A stretch of 12,452 nucleotides of DNA from assembly GCA_013298335.1 (NCBI GenBank), contig JAAFHI010000030.1:1-12452 (forward strand). The letters run 5' to 3'. The notes below the pieces were generated by a model. The model did not search any database. It was not told the origin of the DNA and saw only the letters and a list, made by a program, of their open reading frames with translations. This document shows, one piece after another, positions 9,600-12,452 of this stretch; within the stretch, counting starts at the first letter, position 1, and each line of letters opens with the position of its first letter. A program made the position numbers and the translations under genes. This stretch comes from Actinomycetota bacterium. Lineage in GTDB: Bacteria; Acidobacteriota; Blastocatellia; Chloracidobacteriales; Chloracidobacteriaceae.

Positions 9600-10196
9600 A
9601 TGCCCGCCCTCAGGATCGACCACGCCAACTTCTTCGCGGCCTACCGCGCCGTCTACGGCAAATTGAAACAATCACAGGTGAACGGTATCGAAAGCCTGCT
9701 CACGAGCCTGGAGCGGGACGCCGCCGTCACCGACGCGCGGTGGGCAGCCTACATGCTCGCCACCGTCAAGCACGAATGCGACAACACGTGGCAGCCCATC
9801 GAGGAATACGGCAAGGGAAAGAGTCGGGAGTATGGAAAACCCGTTCCGATTTCCGATGAACAGGGAAAGACGACGTTCGTAACCTATTACGGACGGGGAT
9901 ACGTGCAACTGACGTGGGAGCGAAACTACGCGGCGATGAGTACCAGACTCGGACTCGGCAACGAACTCGTCATCCATCCCGAAAAGGTCCTCGACCCGGT
10001 CATCGCCTACAAAATCATGTCGCTGGGGATGCGAACCGGTGTCTTCACGACCAAAAAACTGGCTGACTACATCAACGCGGCCAAATGCGACTACGTCAAT
10101 GCCCGGCGCGTCATCAACGGCCTCGACAAGGCGCGCAACATCGCCGAATACGCCGAGGATATCGAAGGATTTCTCAGGAAAAGTCTGATTGCGTGA
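9600..10196 (+). CDS. Leaderless GH19-type chitinase/lysozyme-like protein
   Basis: The 198-residue product matches glycoside hydrolase family 19 enzymes, which cleave chitin or peptidoglycan glycans; many small members are phage-type endolysins. The likely catalytic glutamates are E59 in ATVKHEC and E68 or E69 in PIEEYGKG. The family signature YYGRGYVQLTW is at 96-106. The helical C-terminal part has a DYVNARRVINGLDKA substrate-groove segment. There is no signal peptide or wall-binding domain, so export would need a holin-like route, lysis or another secretion path; none is encoded nearby. CGGAG lies 9 bases before the ATG. A TAAATT at 9531-9536 could be a -10 box but lacks a -35. The 3' end overlaps the convergent ADP-ribosylglycohydrolase gene. 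It may be a domesticated phage gene, or a wall-remodelling or competition enzyme. Confidence 0.86.
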   Translation: MPALRIDHANFFAAYRAVYGKLKQSQVNGIESLLTSLERDAAVTDARWAAYMLATVKHECDNTWQPIEEYGKGKSREYGKPVPISDEQGKTTFVTYYGRGYVQLTWERNYAAMSTRLGLGNELVIHPEKVLDPVIAYKIMSLGMRTGVFTTKKLADYINAAKCDYVNARRVINGLDKARNIAEYAEDIEGFLRKSLIA

Positions 10197-10968
10197 GCGC
10201 CTTGAACCGGCTGACGACCGAGCGGATGCGGTCGTCCAGCCGTGCCGTCACTTCCCGCTCGACGGCTTCCGGGACACCCCCGAAAAATGCCTCGGCGACG
10301 CCGCCCGCGAGAGCCGCCATCGTGTCCGTGTCGCCGCCGAGCGAAACTGCGTTCCGGATGGCATCCTCGAAATCGGTGGCTTCGAGGAAGGCGAGAAGGG
10401 ATTGCGGGACCGACCCCTGACAGGAGACGTCGAAGGAATATCCCGGTCGGATTTCATCGAGCGTCCGCGAAAAATCGTAGCCGAACTGATTCGCCACATA
10501 CGCGCGAATGTCTTCTTTCGTCCGCCCGTCGCGGGCGAGAAAAATGGCGGCGGCGGTCGCCTGCGCGCCCCGCACGCCCTCGGGGTGGTTGTGGGTCACT
10601 TCCGCGCACCGCCTGGCTTCGGCGAGGACGTCGTCCAGTGAATTGAAAAAGTACGCAACCGGCGCGACCCGCATGGCCGAGCCGTTGCCCCAACTGTTGT
10701 ACGGCTCACGGTTGCAGGCCATCGCCCAGCCGATGAACGATCCGCCGTAGCCCGCGTTCGGGTAGTGAAAAAAGTAGGAATGGAACGCATCGACGTAATC
10801 GGCCCTGGCCATCAGCGCATCGGCCACCGCCACGGCCAGCACGGTGTCGTCGGTGAAGCGGGAATCGGGCTGAAACAGGGGAAATTCCTTTGATTTCGGC
10901 GCTTTCCCCTGCAAGCCCGCGGATTCATACACCGAACCGATGATGTCGCCCGCGATGACTCCGAGCAT
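10174..10968 (-). CDS. ADP-ribosylglycohydrolase family protein
   Basis: The 264-residue protein belongs to the ADP-ribosylglycohydrolase (DraG/ARH) family, which removes ADP-ribose from modified proteins, nucleic acids or small molecules using two metal ions. The N-terminal GDIIGSVYE (7-15) is followed by FTDDT (38-42), the first metal-binding motif. GNGSAMR lies at 94-100 and THNHPEG at 125-131. GGDTDT (211-216) is the second metal-binding motif. All expected ligands are present and the length is normal, so it should be active. I chose the ATG at 10968, which begins MLGVIAGDIIG as in the family, with GAGGG/GAGGGG just upstream. Longer in-frame starts lie inside fcl. It follows fcl by 13 bases and is the last gene of the operon. 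The substrate is unknown. Its last 23 bases overlap the end of the GH19 gene on the other strand. Confidence 0.92.
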   Translation of the reverse strand: MLGVIAGDIIGSVYESAGLQGKAPKSKEFPLFQPDSRFTDDTVLAVAVADALMARADYVDAFHSYFFHYPNAGYGGSFIGWAMACNREPYNSWGNGSAMRVAPVAYFFNSLDDVLAEARRCAEVTHNHPEGVRGAQATAAAIFLARDGRTKEDIRAYVANQFGYDFSRTLDEIRPGYSFDVSCQGSVPQSLLAFLEATDFEDAIRNAVSLGGDTDTMAALAGGVAEAFFGGVPEAVEREVTARLDDRIRSVVSRFKALTQSDFS

Positions 10969-10981
10969 CGTCCCCTCACCC

Positions 10982-12452
<1,471 letters not shown>

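Overview
The window is ordinary chromosomal sequence from a high-GC bacterium, probably Gram-negative and probably a metagenome-assembled or draft contig. The first 15 bases match the end of the Illumina read-2 adapter, so the left edge is a true contig end. I cannot name the phylum. The exported HEWGTF-type protein, the TMTC-like membrane protein and the general gene content would suit a deltaproteobacterial, planctomycete-like or related environmental lineage, but this is inference.

Left part (1-1680): a truncated carA on the minus strand (pyrimidine and arginine synthesis) diverges from miaB (tRNA ms2i6A37 methylthiolation) on the plus strand. The gap between them holds a near-consensus sigma-70-type promoter facing miaB. 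Middle (1715-5002): a second likely promoter precedes a tightly packed plus-strand run. It comprises an unrecognised 170-residue protein, a polytopic TMTC-like GT-C/TPR membrane protein starting 6 bases later, and recO, whose start codon overlaps the preceding stop in an ATGA. Next (5065-8175): ppdK (pyruvate, phosphate dikinase) carries an unusual helical insertion. It is followed at once by a small four-cysteine ferredoxin-like protein whose Shine-Dalgarno overlaps the ppdK stop. Then (8191-10196): a pair of competing stem-loops, a secreted protein of unknown function with an HEWGTF motif, and a leaderless GH19-type lysozyme/chitinase-like enzyme.

Right part (10174-12452) is a minus-strand operon entering from beyond the right edge: gmd (partial), fcl and an ADP-ribosylglycohydrolase. 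Gmd and Fcl together turn GDP-mannose into GDP-L-fucose for surface polysaccharide. The hydrolase follows 13 bases after fcl. Its 3' end overlaps the GH19 gene tail to tail by 23 bases.

There is no tRNA, rRNA, CRISPR array, transposase or prophage module, and no intergenic stretch longer than about 150 bases. I see no clear new multi-gene system. The points most worth a second look are the ADP-ribosylglycohydrolase attached to GDP-fucose synthesis, the unknown/TMTC-like/recO coupling, the PPDK insertion, the alternative hairpins before the HEWGTF gene, and the adapter remnant.
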